DNA of 64,000 nt from Rhodohalobacter sulfatireducens (lineage in GTDB: Bacteria; Bacteroidota; Rhodothermia; Balneolales; Balneolaceae), in contig NZ_JAKLWS010000009.1 in assembly GCF_022012475.1 (NCBI RefSeq), positions 86,143 through 150,142 on the forward strand. Reading direction: 5' to 3'. The position numbers and the translations under genes were made by a program. Position 1 is the stretch's first letter. Each line of letters opens with the position of its first letter. This document shows positions 1-10,300 of the stretch, piece after piece. The notes below the pieces were generated by a model. It saw nothing but the letters and a program-made list of their open reading frames with translations. It searched no databases and had not been told where the DNA came from.

Positions 1-583
1 CGGCTGAAGATATCACAAGACCGGGTACTTTACCCTGAATAAGTTCAGAAGCATTATTAACACTTCCTTTTACAAATTCATCAGCGTTAACACTGGAAAC
101 AGACCCTGTAATCTGTTGACGTTCCTGGGTACCGTATCCCACAACAACTATATCATCGAGTGTTCTGACATCAGGTTGCAATTCAATATTTATCTCTGTA
201 CGACCATCAATCGCAACCTGTTGGGAAATATACCCAACAAAGGATACAGCCAATGTATTTAAATTTTCAGGTATCATTAGAGAAAAAGCACCATCTATAT
301 CGGTGGTAGTTCCGATTGTAGACCCGGTAGCCTCATCAGATCCCTGGACAATAATGCTGGCACCCGGAAGTGGACTGCCATCATTTGCATCAATTACTGT
401 TCCTGTTATTTCTACTCTTTCCTGAGCTGATAGTTGATTAGCACTAAATCCAATAACTAAGAGCAAAGAGAAGCAAGCTTGTAAAACAAACTTTGAAAGC
501 TCTTTGAAATTGAAGTCTGTTATGGTTGAAATCAGCTTATTAGATTTGGAAAGAATAGGTATTCGTAGCTTAATACCATTCAT
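1..583 (-). CDS. SusC/RagA-type TonB-dependent outer-membrane receptor, N-terminal part
   Basis: Only the first 194 codons lie in the window; the gene runs off the left edge. Family role: TonB-driven import across the outer membrane, normally with a SusD lipoprotein. Seen: a long leader with hydrophobic core (about 32-50) ending NQLSAQ at 54, a carboxypeptidase-regulatory-like beta domain (about 57-138, GTVIDANDGSPLPGASI and DGAFSL), then DDIVVVGYGTQ at 143-153, the hallmark of this receptor class, and the start of the plug (LIQGKVPGLV, 181-190). The ATG at 581-583 is chosen because it is the first in frame before the leader. It lies downstream of the FG-GAP/ASPIC gene group on the same strand but is separated from it by 531 bp, so it probably has its own promoter. 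Substrate cannot be inferred. Confidence 0.9.
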   Translation of the reverse strand, partial: MNGIKLRIPILSKSNKLISTITDFNFKELSKFVLQACFSLLLVIGFSANQLSAQERVEITGTVIDANDGSPLPGASIIVQGSDEATGSTIGTTTDIDGAFSLMIPENLNTLAVSFVGYISQQVAIDGRTEINIELQPDVRTLDDIVVVGYGTQERQQITGSVSSVNADEFVKGSVNNASELIQGKVPGLVISSA

Positions 584-1114
584 ATCTAACAAGTTATATT
601 ATTGTTTTTATTTATTTAAGAGAATTGAATGTTTGCAGAAGATACATGTGGCAGAGAGTATAATTTGAATAGCTTTTTCTCCTGTGCATAACATGAATCC
701 TAACAATCATTCGTACCATTTGAATAGTTATCTAATTTAAAAAAAGCCCTTCCAAAAATAAAAATTCAGATCTTAGTAAGAGAATGTTTTGGTAAGGGAG
801 ATAGCAGAATAGGAGAAGTGCGCTATTAAAGTGAATTATTTTCAGGTAAAACAATTGAACGATTCATGATTGATTTATTATATATGTAAATAGTAACATT
901 TTATAATTTAAATAAAATCAAAGCCTTATAGATGTATAATTGAATACTTAATTTTTTCAGAATACTAAAAGAGAAATAAGAGTAGATAAAAATACATTTT
1001 TATATGAAATATTATTGTTGAAAATTTCAACAATGATAAACATTCATTGAGAATAGAACTCTTGAATAAATTTTTTTTATTCGAACCGTTTAAACTGAGA
1101 GTGGCTAATTTATA
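584..1114. other. AT-rich intergenic region
   Basis: This 531-bp stretch is strongly AT-rich and holds no convincing reading frame on either strand. It separates the receptor gene from the upstream membrane-protein gene on the same strand, so it is where the receptor promoter should lie. I could not pick out a convincing Bacteroidota-type promoter (TTG near -33 with TAnnTTTG near -7) or a clear terminator hairpin. Confidence 0.5.
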
Positions 1115-1957
1115 TCAGACAGATTCAGGCCTGTTTTCTTCCTTACCTTCTTTCCATTCCTTCCAAAGAGTTGTTCCGATAATTGCTATCGGTCCAACAA
1201 TAAAAAGCGCATAGAATGGTGCGTAAACAGCCTCGCCTAAGCGGAAAAAGAATTCAACAAAAGCGATAAGAAATGCAACGATATTCTGGCCGGTTTTTGA
1301 CTTTAAGGTGGTTTTAGGATCTGTGATCATAAATAGTACAAAGAGTTGATACATTGGACCGGTGAGAGGTGCAATTTCAGCAAGAAAGAGATCGCCTGTA
1401 ATCATACTTCGAATCCAGGCAAAGCCGATAAATGAGGCAACATATGTGATACAGATGTTAGCAAGGTTCACTTTAGAAATAACCGCGAGACCAACAATCC
1501 ATATCGCTATCATCGCCCACATATTGTTCCCCCACTGAATACTCAGCACAGCCATGCTGTCGGAGGCAATCAACAGCATAATTACGATCCCGAAATTGGT
1601 TGGATTCCAGATATGCGATCCGCGAAAACGAAAGACATATTTTGATGCAATAGAGATGGCTGCACATAAAGCGAACGGCCATAAAAATGGAGATCGGACG
1701 AGTATTCCCGCACTATTACCGGAAATATATGCGCTTGAAAGATTTCGCCACTCCCCCACTACTATTTTATGAAGTGCCGATTCCGTGACAACTGCTGCCA
1801 AGAGTGCTGCCGCAAATTTTTCCCACCCATCCAGTACTCCAAACGAAACATGCGCAGCAATGACTATGGCCGTAATTAAGAGAGGCCCTATAAAACCGGG
1901 GGGAATTTTGATCTTTTTTAACGCCTCTAAAGGCTGTGATACTTCGATGGAGCTCAA
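1115..1957 (-). CDS. RnfD/NqrB-like integral membrane protein (UnbU-like)
   Basis: A 280-residue protein with about eight hydrophobic segments. Motifs typical of the NQR2/RnfD/RnfE family are visible: SAYISGNSAGILV (75-87), HIWNPTNFG (115-123) and the conserved MITDPKTT (210-217). In Rnf/Nqr complexes such subunits carry covalent FMN and help move ions; no other Rnf or Nqr subunit is nearby, so a stand-alone role is likely. Its ATG overlaps the stop of the upstream ASPIC/UnbV gene by four bases, so the two are translationally coupled. The same pairing of a secreted UnbV protein with a membrane UnbU protein is known from enediyne gene clusters. The enzymatic function here is unknown; the family call is firm, the UnbU label is inference from pairing. 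Confidence 0.75.
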   Translation of the reverse strand: MSSIEVSQPLEALKKIKIPPGFIGPLLITAIVIAAHVSFGVLDGWEKFAAALLAAVVTESALHKIVVGEWRNLSSAYISGNSAGILVRSPFLWPFALCAAISIASKYVFRFRGSHIWNPTNFGIVIMLLIASDSMAVLSIQWGNNMWAMIAIWIVGLAVISKVNLANICITYVASFIGFAWIRSMITGDLFLAEIAPLTGPMYQLFVLFMITDPKTTLKSKTGQNIVAFLIAFVEFFFRLGEAVYAPFYALFIVGPIAIIGTTLWKEWKEGKEENRPESV

Positions 1958-3762
1958 TTTGTTTCCGATGGTTCTTTAATAAAATGTTTCTGGTTTACTT
2001 CTGGCCCCTCGATAACCTGAACCTTTCCGGACGGCCATCGAATTTCTACTTTTTCAACTTGGTTTACTTCACCGAGTCCAAAGAAGACAGGACGCTGACT
2101 TTGAGAGCTAAACGCTTCACCTGCCGTTACACTTCTTCGGGTTTGTTTATCATCCCAGTGAAGTATAACAGTTGCACCAACCGCACTTCGGTTACTTATC
2201 GTACCTTCAAGGTCAAAACTAACCCAATTATGATCGGGGTCAACATAGTTTCTAAATATTTTTACCTCTTGGTGTTGATTTGCTACAATCAGATCAAGAG
2301 AGCCGTCTCCAAAGAGGTTGGCATATGCTACTGAACGGCTATCCAATTCGAGGGCACCTCCAACATTATTCCCAACTTCACGGAATCGACCGGCACCATC
2401 GTTCAACCATAATTTATTAGCCTGGTAGCCCGAAAATGTTCTGTTTTCCATATCCGGCCAGTTATTGGCATCAATAATTATCGACCGGTTTCCGCCGACC
2501 ACTTTTGCGTAGTCGTACCAGTAATCCGTATCCGGTTCGGCAGAGACGTATCCGTTTGCTACATAAAGGTCCAGGTTTCCATCGCTATTAAAATCTAAGA
2601 ACTGACCGCTGTATCCCCACTGGCCAATTTCTACTCCTAAATTTCCGGCCAAATTTCTATATGATGGGGTTTCTGTTGACTCTACATCATTTTCAGGAAC
2701 CCACAAATTATTACCCTGCATCAATACACCGGCCTCAGAAATATTCGTGATATAAATAGCCTGTTTTCCCTGGTTCAGAACATCTCCAAATGAGACACTC
2801 ATACCACTTTTCGGGGTAAAACCAACCCCTGAAGCTTCCCCTACATTCGTAAAACTTTCACCATAATTGTTGATATAGATCTCATCTACCCCATAATCAT
2901 TCGCTAATACAAGATCGGGGTACCCTGAATCATTTATATCCGTTATTGAAGAGGCTAACGTCCATCGGCGAGTTTCCTGCAAGCCAACTTCTTCGGCTAC
3001 ATCTACAAATGTACCATCTCCCTGGTTTTCATAAAGGTAATTGAGTCCGCCATTCGTGGCATACTCGTAACTATCGGGCATCATCTGTGTACTCTCGAGA
3101 TCGAAAAGATTTACATCCTCCTTGAAATATCCCCCCAGGAAAATATCCAGTAAACCATCATTATTATAATCGAGCCAGGTGGCTGTATTTGCATTCACAT
3201 GGTCAGGAAAGCCTGCATTTTCTACCTCAGTAAAGGTTTCACCCCCATTATTTTGAAAGAGAGAAGGTTTACCCCATCTGTAGATAAAGAGGTCCTCATA
3301 CCCATCGTTGTTATAATCAGCCCATATGGCACCCATAGAAGCTCCATCTTCCCGTCTATTTAAATCTGCGATTCCGAGATCAGCAGCTACATCAATGAAA
3401 GTGCCGTTCCCAAAATTTTTGTAAAGGGCATTATTTGAACCAAACTCGCTATTTGTGAGGTAGAAATCCTGAAGTCCGTCTTCATTGAAGTCTACAACTG
3501 AAGCCGAAGCGCCCACTGAAGCTATTTGAGGTGAAATATGATCGAGTTTTTCGTCTACAACCGGGCGCCTGTGAACAAAATCCACACCCATATTGTCCGT
3601 CACATCCTCCAGGAAGAATCCGTATCTCTCAATAATTTCAGACCTGTTTTCGAGCTTATCTGAGTTCACAAACTCCTCGTACTTTTTCATTCCAAACGGA
3701 ATCGAAACGAGAATGAGAAATATCAGTATTACTACCGATTTCTTAACGTGTTCTTTCTTCAT
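1954..3762 (-). CDS. Exported FG-GAP/VCBS repeat protein with ASPIC/UnbV domain (CRTAC1 family, UnbV-like)
   Basis: A 602-residue protein with an N-terminal hydrophobic segment (residues 9-24) that acts as signal peptide or anchor, so it should face the periplasm. Calcium-binding FG-GAP/VCBS loops of the type DxNxDGxxD recur, for example D91-D98, D149-D157 and D198-D206, fitting a seven-bladed beta propeller. The C-terminal 80 residues form an ASPIC/UnbV domain (NRSAVGATV, FFGLGEVNQVEKVEIRWPSG). Function of the family is unknown; human CRTAC1 is an extracellular matrix protein and bacterial UnbV occurs in enediyne clusters. It is coupled by a four-base overlap to the RnfD-like gene downstream and starts 57 bp after the preceding large FG-GAP gene, so these probably share an operon. 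Confidence 0.85.
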   Translation of the reverse strand: MKKEHVKKSVVILIFLILVSIPFGMKKYEEFVNSDKLENRSEIIERYGFFLEDVTDNMGVDFVHRRPVVDEKLDHISPQIASVGASASVVDFNEDGLQDFYLTNSEFGSNNALYKNFGNGTFIDVAADLGIADLNRREDGASMGAIWADYNNDGYEDLFIYRWGKPSLFQNNGGETFTEVENAGFPDHVNANTATWLDYNNDGLLDIFLGGYFKEDVNLFDLESTQMMPDSYEYATNGGLNYLYENQGDGTFVDVAEEVGLQETRRWTLASSITDINDSGYPDLVLANDYGVDEIYINNYGESFTNVGEASGVGFTPKSGMSVSFGDVLNQGKQAIYITNISEAGVLMQGNNLWVPENDVESTETPSYRNLAGNLGVEIGQWGYSGQFLDFNSDGNLDLYVANGYVSAEPDTDYWYDYAKVVGGNRSIIIDANNWPDMENRTFSGYQANKLWLNDGAGRFREVGNNVGGALELDSRSVAYANLFGDGSLDLIVANQHQEVKIFRNYVDPDHNWVSFDLEGTISNRSAVGATVILHWDDKQTRRSVTAGEAFSSQSQRPVFFGLGEVNQVEKVEIRWPSGKVQVIEGPEVNQKHFIKEPSETN

Positions 3763-3819
3763 ACCAACTGATTTATTGAAACATCAATACAATATAAAAA
3801 TTTGCACCTTCAACTTCCT

Positions 3820-6800
3820 CTACTCATCAAACAGCAGTGCAGACCGAAACGAGCGTGGAGTAATATAGCGTGTGTGATAATTCACCCAATCTTCTTTGTG
3901 TTTTTGAAAAACGGGATCATTCCAAAGGATTGTATTTCCGCCATATTCATAATCTTTTTGTCCATGGTATGGCAATGGCAAAACTGTTGCCGATGCTTCA
4001 GTATTGTAATCACCGTCTTTTTCCCAGCCGTCGGATATAAACACGTAACTTCGTTTGTAACCATTACGGGGTGATTCCAACGCTTTAAATTCAAGTTCAA
4101 TTTCGTCACCGGCATTCATGATGACATAACGATCATCCACCTCGGCAAGCAATTCACTTACATCACCAAATCGTGTATGAAAACCTTCCAGGTCTCTCCA
4201 ACGTTGAGCCGTACTCGAAATTTCGTTGTAATTAGCTAACATTGGGGAAGTTGAATCCGCACGCGACCATTCTGAAAAACCCCTGTATTGAAGATCCATT
4301 TTTAGAGGCTCAAGAGTTGTTTCTTCCATTTTAGATTGATCCAGTTTTTGGGCCTGGAAAATTCCATCCCAATAGGTTTCAGTCGTTGTGGTTAAACGGA
4401 CTGTACGATCGGTTTGATTTGAAAAAATCCCCTCAAGATCAAGCAATATTGTTTTCGTCTTACCCGCAGGGAATCCAAAATTCTCGTGAAGTAAATCCCA
4501 GCTTCCAGATTCATTTTTATACTCGACCCTTAAACCTTTAGGAGCTTGAATGCTGCCCTGGCTCAATGCCAAATTGATCGAACTATCCGTTGGCCGTAAC
4601 CAGCCATTGAGAACCAACAGATCAGATTCATCATCTTTCAAAGAAATTTCGATAGAGTGTTCCTTCGCTAATCCCTGGTATTTCGTTTTCTCGAAAGGTT
4701 GAATATATTTTTTATCCACTTCGGAAACTTGTGTCGTTAAATTGTTCCCGTTTTCATCCACAACATTTTCGACTTGCTTAAGATTGCTCATCAACTTTGT
4801 AGAGAGATCAGGAACCGGAAATGCAAACCGTTCATCAACAAAAATTTCGGTGTTCTCGGGATGATCTACTGCCACCAGTTGAACATGATCAAAGAAGTGT
4901 GATTCCCAAAGCTCTGCCGTAATACTAAGTTTATAAACACCATCTTCTGCTTCAATCATCTCTGAGGGTATTTTCACTCGATCCAGAGTTTGAGCAACAC
5001 CTGCTGTCTCCTGTGCGTTGATGCGAAGTCCCAGAGGTGAACGCCATAAAATATCTGTAACAAACTGCATCTCTTCACCATCATGAGAGAACAGCCAAGG
5101 ACAGGAGCCTTTTAAAATCTGCTCATTGAAAATAGTTGAACCCATTCCCAACTCAGCAAACTCAGCCTGGACGGATCCATTTGGCCAGATAATTCGTAAC
5201 ATTTGAGCTTCCTCATATTCACCCAAACCAAAATGGACAATAGGTGAAGAGATCAGCTGTTTTTGGTAAAGTAAACCGGAGCGAATTTCCATCTCTCCCC
5301 CAATTCCAAATGAGTTAATTCGCTGATCACCGGTTGAACCTGACGCCTGGGCACGTATAGATCGTGCAAAATATTCCAGCGTTGTTTCCGTCTTCAGGTA
5401 AAATGGAGTCAGATCATCTGTAATTCCAAGCAGATCCAGTTTTTCATCTCCTTCAACATCAAATACAGAATAGATTTTACCCGGATATGTGCTATCTAAT
5501 TTTACAGGATTTCTTTGCTCATCGCCCAGCCAAACATGGGTCTGTTCATCTGTTGAAAGTACCAGGTCAATTGAACCGTTGTTGTCAAGATCCGCAGTAA
5601 ATAGATAGGGAGATGTAAGACCCGTTACATCACTGTCAAAATAATCGGAGGTTTGCCATTCTCCTGTATCAAATGAATAGTTATGGCTGGTAAATAGTCC
5701 GCTTTCATCAACAGAAATAATCTCAAATTGCGCATTTGCATCCATATCGGAAACAGCAATGGCCGTTTGATCCTCGGCCATCTGTACACCTTGGCCGAAT
5801 TCTCCACCCCGCAGGTTTCGATAAATAATTACAGACCCGGTTTCTGTAAGTACAGTCGCTTCGGGGGTGCCTTCTCCATCCAAATCGGCCCATAAAAACT
5901 CTTTAATCGTTTGATTTTGATTGAATGGTGTTGTTTGAGTAAAACTGCCATCACCATTATTTTGAAGAACAAACGATGATCCGCTTGTGAAGGAAAGAAG
6001 CAGATCCAGATCGCCGTCCATCTCTACATCAAAAGCCCAAACTCCCGAGTAACTTCCATTCAAAATTCCGGCATTTAATCCAAGGTCTGCTGTTACATCT
6101 GTGAAGGTCTGATCTTCATTCAATTGATAAAGCCTGAATCCATCCGAACCGGCAACGGCCAGATCATTTCTGAAATCATAATTAAAATCGATCTCTGTAA
6201 TGGCATTTTTTGATAATTTTGAACCGGTGTCTCCGGGAAATTCCAGATCAAGCTGTTCGTCGATTAATACCGAACCGTCTGCAACTGAAATTGGAAATGG
6301 TGGCGATTCGCTTGACAGTGTAACCCCCTTTACCCAAACAGCTTCTGATGCTTGCAGATCAAGAGATTGACGTGTTAGTTGCATCTCCAAATCAGGTTCA
6401 GCGGCTTGTACCTCCGGCTGTTCTAAATTGATAAACTCCGTGATTAAAAAACCCACTTCTGTCGGTGAAAGCCGCACCTGAGACAGATCGGCCTGGAAGC
6501 GAGGCTGTGATTCTAAGCCGCTTCTAAGAAAAGAAAGCTCAAGAGACAGATCCGAAAAATTTTGCTCTTGTAGCAATTCAAAAACAAGGTTCAACTGTTC
6601 TCTATTTTGTGTTTCCCAGCTATCTGAAAGTTCTTCTAATTGGTTTAAATACACCTCGGCTTGTTCTGCATTCTCCTCCCGGATAGCAATTCGGGCCAAT
6701 TCTAACAATACAACTTGATTGTTCTCATCATTTTCAAGCAGGGAGCGTAGAGTACCTTTAATCTCCTCCGAGTTTGTGTCAGGGTCTTCACGCTCCAGTT

Positions 6801-7263
6801 CCTGTGCAAGTGCATACAGAATTCGAGGATTGTCGGAAACTTGTGAAGCCTGGTTAAAGTAATCGATCGCATCTGATGTATTTCCCTGCCGGCTGGCGAT
6901 CAATCCTGCTAGATGCAGTACATCAGGGTGGTCAGGACTACGTTCGAGTGCCTGCCCGATTCGCTCATTGGCAAGTGTAAAATTTCCCTGGCGCATCGCA
7001 AAAACTGCAAGATTTGCCCACGCTGCTGTTTCTTCCGGAAATGCCTGGGCTACTTCATTCATTTTATTGAATGCAAAGCGAGTTTGATCGGTTTCACTCG
7101 CACCCAGGCTCATATAAAAATCAGCCACAGCCTGATCGTAGGTTGCTTCGGGTTCCGAGGAGTCTTCAGTACTTTCTCCAGATTCTCCGCAAGAAATGCA
7201 TGTGATGATCAGCAGGAATCCTAAGATCAAGATCCGATGAGTTCTGTTGATTATTGTAGACAT
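3820..7263 (-). CDS. Lipoprotein with TPR, FG-GAP and ASPIC-like regions
   Basis: An 1147-residue protein. The N-terminus has a lipoprotein signal (hydrophobic stretch, then ITCISC with Cys at 25). Residues about 45-245 are helical TPR-like repeats (YMSLGASE, ANLAVFAMRQGNF, VLHLAGLIASRQGN). Residues about 335-620 hold FG-GAP/VCBS blades (DFNYDFRNDLAV, DVEMDGDLDLLLSF, DLDNNGSIDLVLS). An ASPIC-like segment follows (IVHFGLGEYEEAQMLRIIWPNGS), then a long beta-rich C-terminal region of unknown fold. Such TPR-ASPIC fusions are uncharacterised. It is flanked closely on the same strand by two other FG-GAP proteins (56 bp and 83 bp gaps), suggesting one exported set. Confidence 0.82.
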   Translation of the reverse strand: MSTIINRTHRILILGFLLIITCISCGESGESTEDSSEPEATYDQAVADFYMSLGASETDQTRFAFNKMNEVAQAFPEETAAWANLAVFAMRQGNFTLANERIGQALERSPDHPDVLHLAGLIASRQGNTSDAIDYFNQASQVSDNPRILYALAQELEREDPDTNSEEIKGTLRSLLENDENNQVVLLELARIAIREENAEQAEVYLNQLEELSDSWETQNREQLNLVFELLQEQNFSDLSLELSFLRSGLESQPRFQADLSQVRLSPTEVGFLITEFINLEQPEVQAAEPDLEMQLTRQSLDLQASEAVWVKGVTLSSESPPFPISVADGSVLIDEQLDLEFPGDTGSKLSKNAITEIDFNYDFRNDLAVAGSDGFRLYQLNEDQTFTDVTADLGLNAGILNGSYSGVWAFDVEMDGDLDLLLSFTSGSSFVLQNNGDGSFTQTTPFNQNQTIKEFLWADLDGEGTPEATVLTETGSVIIYRNLRGGEFGQGVQMAEDQTAIAVSDMDANAQFEIISVDESGLFTSHNYSFDTGEWQTSDYFDSDVTGLTSPYLFTADLDNNGSIDLVLSTDEQTHVWLGDEQRNPVKLDSTYPGKIYSVFDVEGDEKLDLLGITDDLTPFYLKTETTLEYFARSIRAQASGSTGDQRINSFGIGGEMEIRSGLLYQKQLISSPIVHFGLGEYEEAQMLRIIWPNGSVQAEFAELGMGSTIFNEQILKGSCPWLFSHDGEEMQFVTDILWRSPLGLRINAQETAGVAQTLDRVKIPSEMIEAEDGVYKLSITAELWESHFFDHVQLVAVDHPENTEIFVDERFAFPVPDLSTKLMSNLKQVENVVDENGNNLTTQVSEVDKKYIQPFEKTKYQGLAKEHSIEISLKDDESDLLVLNGWLRPTDSSINLALSQGSIQAPKGLRVEYKNESGSWDLLHENFGFPAGKTKTILLDLEGIFSNQTDRTVRLTTTTETYWDGIFQAQKLDQSKMEETTLEPLKMDLQYRGFSEWSRADSTSPMLANYNEISSTAQRWRDLEGFHTRFGDVSELLAEVDDRYVIMNAGDEIELEFKALESPRNGYKRSYVFISDGWEKDGDYNTEASATVLPLPYHGQKDYEYGGNTILWNDPVFQKHKEDWVNYHTRYITPRSFRSALLFDE

Positions 7264-7346
7264 GTGTGAAAAAATATGAGATTTGTCAATATGGACGGTT
7301 CATAAAATACAATTCTGACAGATAAAACGATTCAATTATTTTGATT

Positions 7347-10300
7347 CTAATGACGGAAAATTAGAGGACTGTCATCATTTCTTGCAATAATCAAATAATC
7401 AGTATTATTGTTTATTCCAATCGACCGTATACTTCGAACCTCGCCTTCAATAAAGAAACCGGATTCGGAGTGAGGTATTGACCTGAAATTCCCGTCACCA
7501 TCTCCTAAAAGTACCAACCCATAACCGGCATCTTGTCGTCCTCCCATGCTTGGTTTCACGTCATAAATATTACCGGCAAGGATAAGATCTTTGTTACCAT
7601 CTGAGTTCAAATCCATCGAGTGAATGGCCATGACGGGAAATAGCTGAGATTCAAATGGAAGAGTTTTAACTGAAAATTCTTCATCCACGCTATTCATTAA
7701 AACCACAGAACGCAGACCATTTACTTCTTTTTGAAGTGCACTGTCAAGCTTGGCTGGTAAAAACAGTTGCTCGAGATTTTTATTGGCATAATCACGGTAG
7801 CTGCGAATCTTCTCCTGTACATCAGGTAGCTGAGCTAAAATTTCATCGAGTTGCTCAAAGGGTCGATCTTCTCCGTCAGGATTGTAAGCAATAATTGGAG
7901 CTGTCTGCCCATCCTCGTTAAAATCATTCACAAACAATTTTAGAGGTGATTCGTCTGAGGCTTGAAGCCTGCTATTTGTGCCGAAATTTCCAAGAACGAT
8001 ATCCATCAAACCGTTTCCGTTCAGATCAGAAACATAAATAGACTGCCACAATCCATTTAAACCGTCCAAACCTTTTTCTTCCGTAAGGTCATTGAATTGC
8101 CCACCCTGGTTTTCAAAATACATCGGGTTCATCCACTCACCGGCAACGATTAAATCCGGTAATTGCCCATCAGGTTTTTGGATCCATGAAGCGGCTGTAA
8201 TATTACCGATAACTTCAAGATCCGGAGCAACCTGGGAAATTACATTGCTGAATACTCCCTTCCCGTTGTTTAGCAGAAGTTTATTCTGAGGCCCAACACC
8301 GTAGCTCCAGGGAACGGAATGACCGGCAACAAACAGGTCTATATGACCATCACCATCAAAATCTGCTGCTGTTACACTTGAACTATTTACAGGGATCTCC
8401 GGAACGCTATTTGTTGATTTACGAAAGTCACCTTCACCAAGGTTGATATACAGCCTGTCAAGTAGTTCTTCAGAGGCCCCTGTGTATTCATTCCCCCCGC
8501 TAACTACGTAAAGGTCTTTCAAACCATTACCAGTTGCATCGAAAAACAGGGCATCTACATCTTCACTCGCACGATCGAATCGAAAATCATCAACTTCTAA
8601 CAGTTGAAATGATCCATCGCTTTGCTGAACATAAAGTTGACCCGCAAAGTCTTTTGCACCGCCAAAATAATAGTCGTCTAAACCATCTTCATTGATATCT
8701 GCTACCGCCAAAGCTGGCCCAAGGGTTGACAGCTTGTAGGGCATCAGCGGTTCACGATCAAAATCATTAAAAACGTTTTCCCGATGCCTGTGATCGATCC
8801 CTGCTTCCTCTGTAACATTTTCAAAAAGCAAGGTTCCTTTGGATTGATTAAAGAACTGATAATCGAATTGACCTGATGCTTCGCTATGCAGAACTTCAAT
8901 TGTTTGATCGGCCTGGATATTTCGCAGTGTTTGATATCTTCTGTCCGGCCATATAACGACCATCGAATCAAGTTCTGTGGCTTCTCCCAGTCCAAAATGA
9001 AGGGTATGATCGACGGATGATTGGAATCCACGTGTTGGGCTCTGTTCCCGATATTTCACCTGCTCATCGTGATAAGCAAAAAGCTTCGCCCCGATTCCCG
9101 AACTATTTCTATTTTCCCCTCCTAAAGTCACTTTCAGGTAATGTGTTGAATCAGCCGAAGAGTTTTTATTCTCAAATATAGATGCCCGGCTGTTGATATT
9201 ATTGGTTACAAGGTCCAGTTTTCCGTCATTATCGAGGTCTGTGTAAACAGCTCCATTTGAATATGTGGGTTCGTCAAATCCCCAGTTCACAGAAACATCT
9301 TTGAATGTTAAGTCTCCCTGGTTTTTAAACATATAATTTGGAACGTGAACAGAAGACATTCTTTCGATTAAAGCATAGGTTTGATCATCTTGTTCTTCAC
9401 CTGAATACTGACTCCTGATGCGTCTGAGGGCAGATACATAATCTAATTCATTCGGACGTTTTGGAAGTCCGTTTGTTACGAAAAGATCCTGGAAACCACT
9501 GTTGTTAAAATCAGCCAGTAAGGCAGCCCAACTCCACTCCGTCCGGGCCACTCCGGAAGCAAATGCCGTTTCACTGAACCTGGGTAAGCCATCATCTCGA
9601 ATACCCCGATTTACTTGCAGTGTATTTCGATTGTTATTTGCGCCAAATCCGAATTCAGCTTTCGTATCAGATACCACTACCAAATCAGGTCCACCGGAGG
9701 TCATGAATTCTTCATGTCCATTTGGCATCATATCCAGGGAGACCAAATCCGTTAAACCATCATTATTGATGTCACCGGTATCATTTCCCATTGACGCGCT
9801 GCTTGTATGGCCCATAATTTGGTACAAAGATTCGGAGAATGTGCCATCTCCATTGTTGATATAAAGATAGTCGTCTTCATGAAAATCATTCCCGACATAG
9901 ATATCCATCCAACCATCGCGGTTGATATCTGTTACAGCCACCCCCAGTCCATAGCCCAATGCACTGCTAATTATGCCGGCCTGACCGGTAACATCTGTGA
10001 AAATATCCCCATCATTACGGAATAGTTTGTCTCCTGCTTTGGGATCTTGTTGTTGCCGCAACTGAGCCGCTTCTCCATACGTATTTTCGCTGTGAAAGGA
10101 GTGATTGAGCAGGAACATGTCGAGATCACCGTCATTATCGTAATCAAAAAATGCGGCTTGCGTTGAATACCCCTCAAAATCGAGCCCGAACTCTTCAGCT
10201 CTCTCCGTAAAAGTTGAATCGCCATTGTTAATAAAGAGCTGATTAACGCCCGACTTATTTAGATAATTCACACGACTTACATAGATATCCAGGTAATTAT

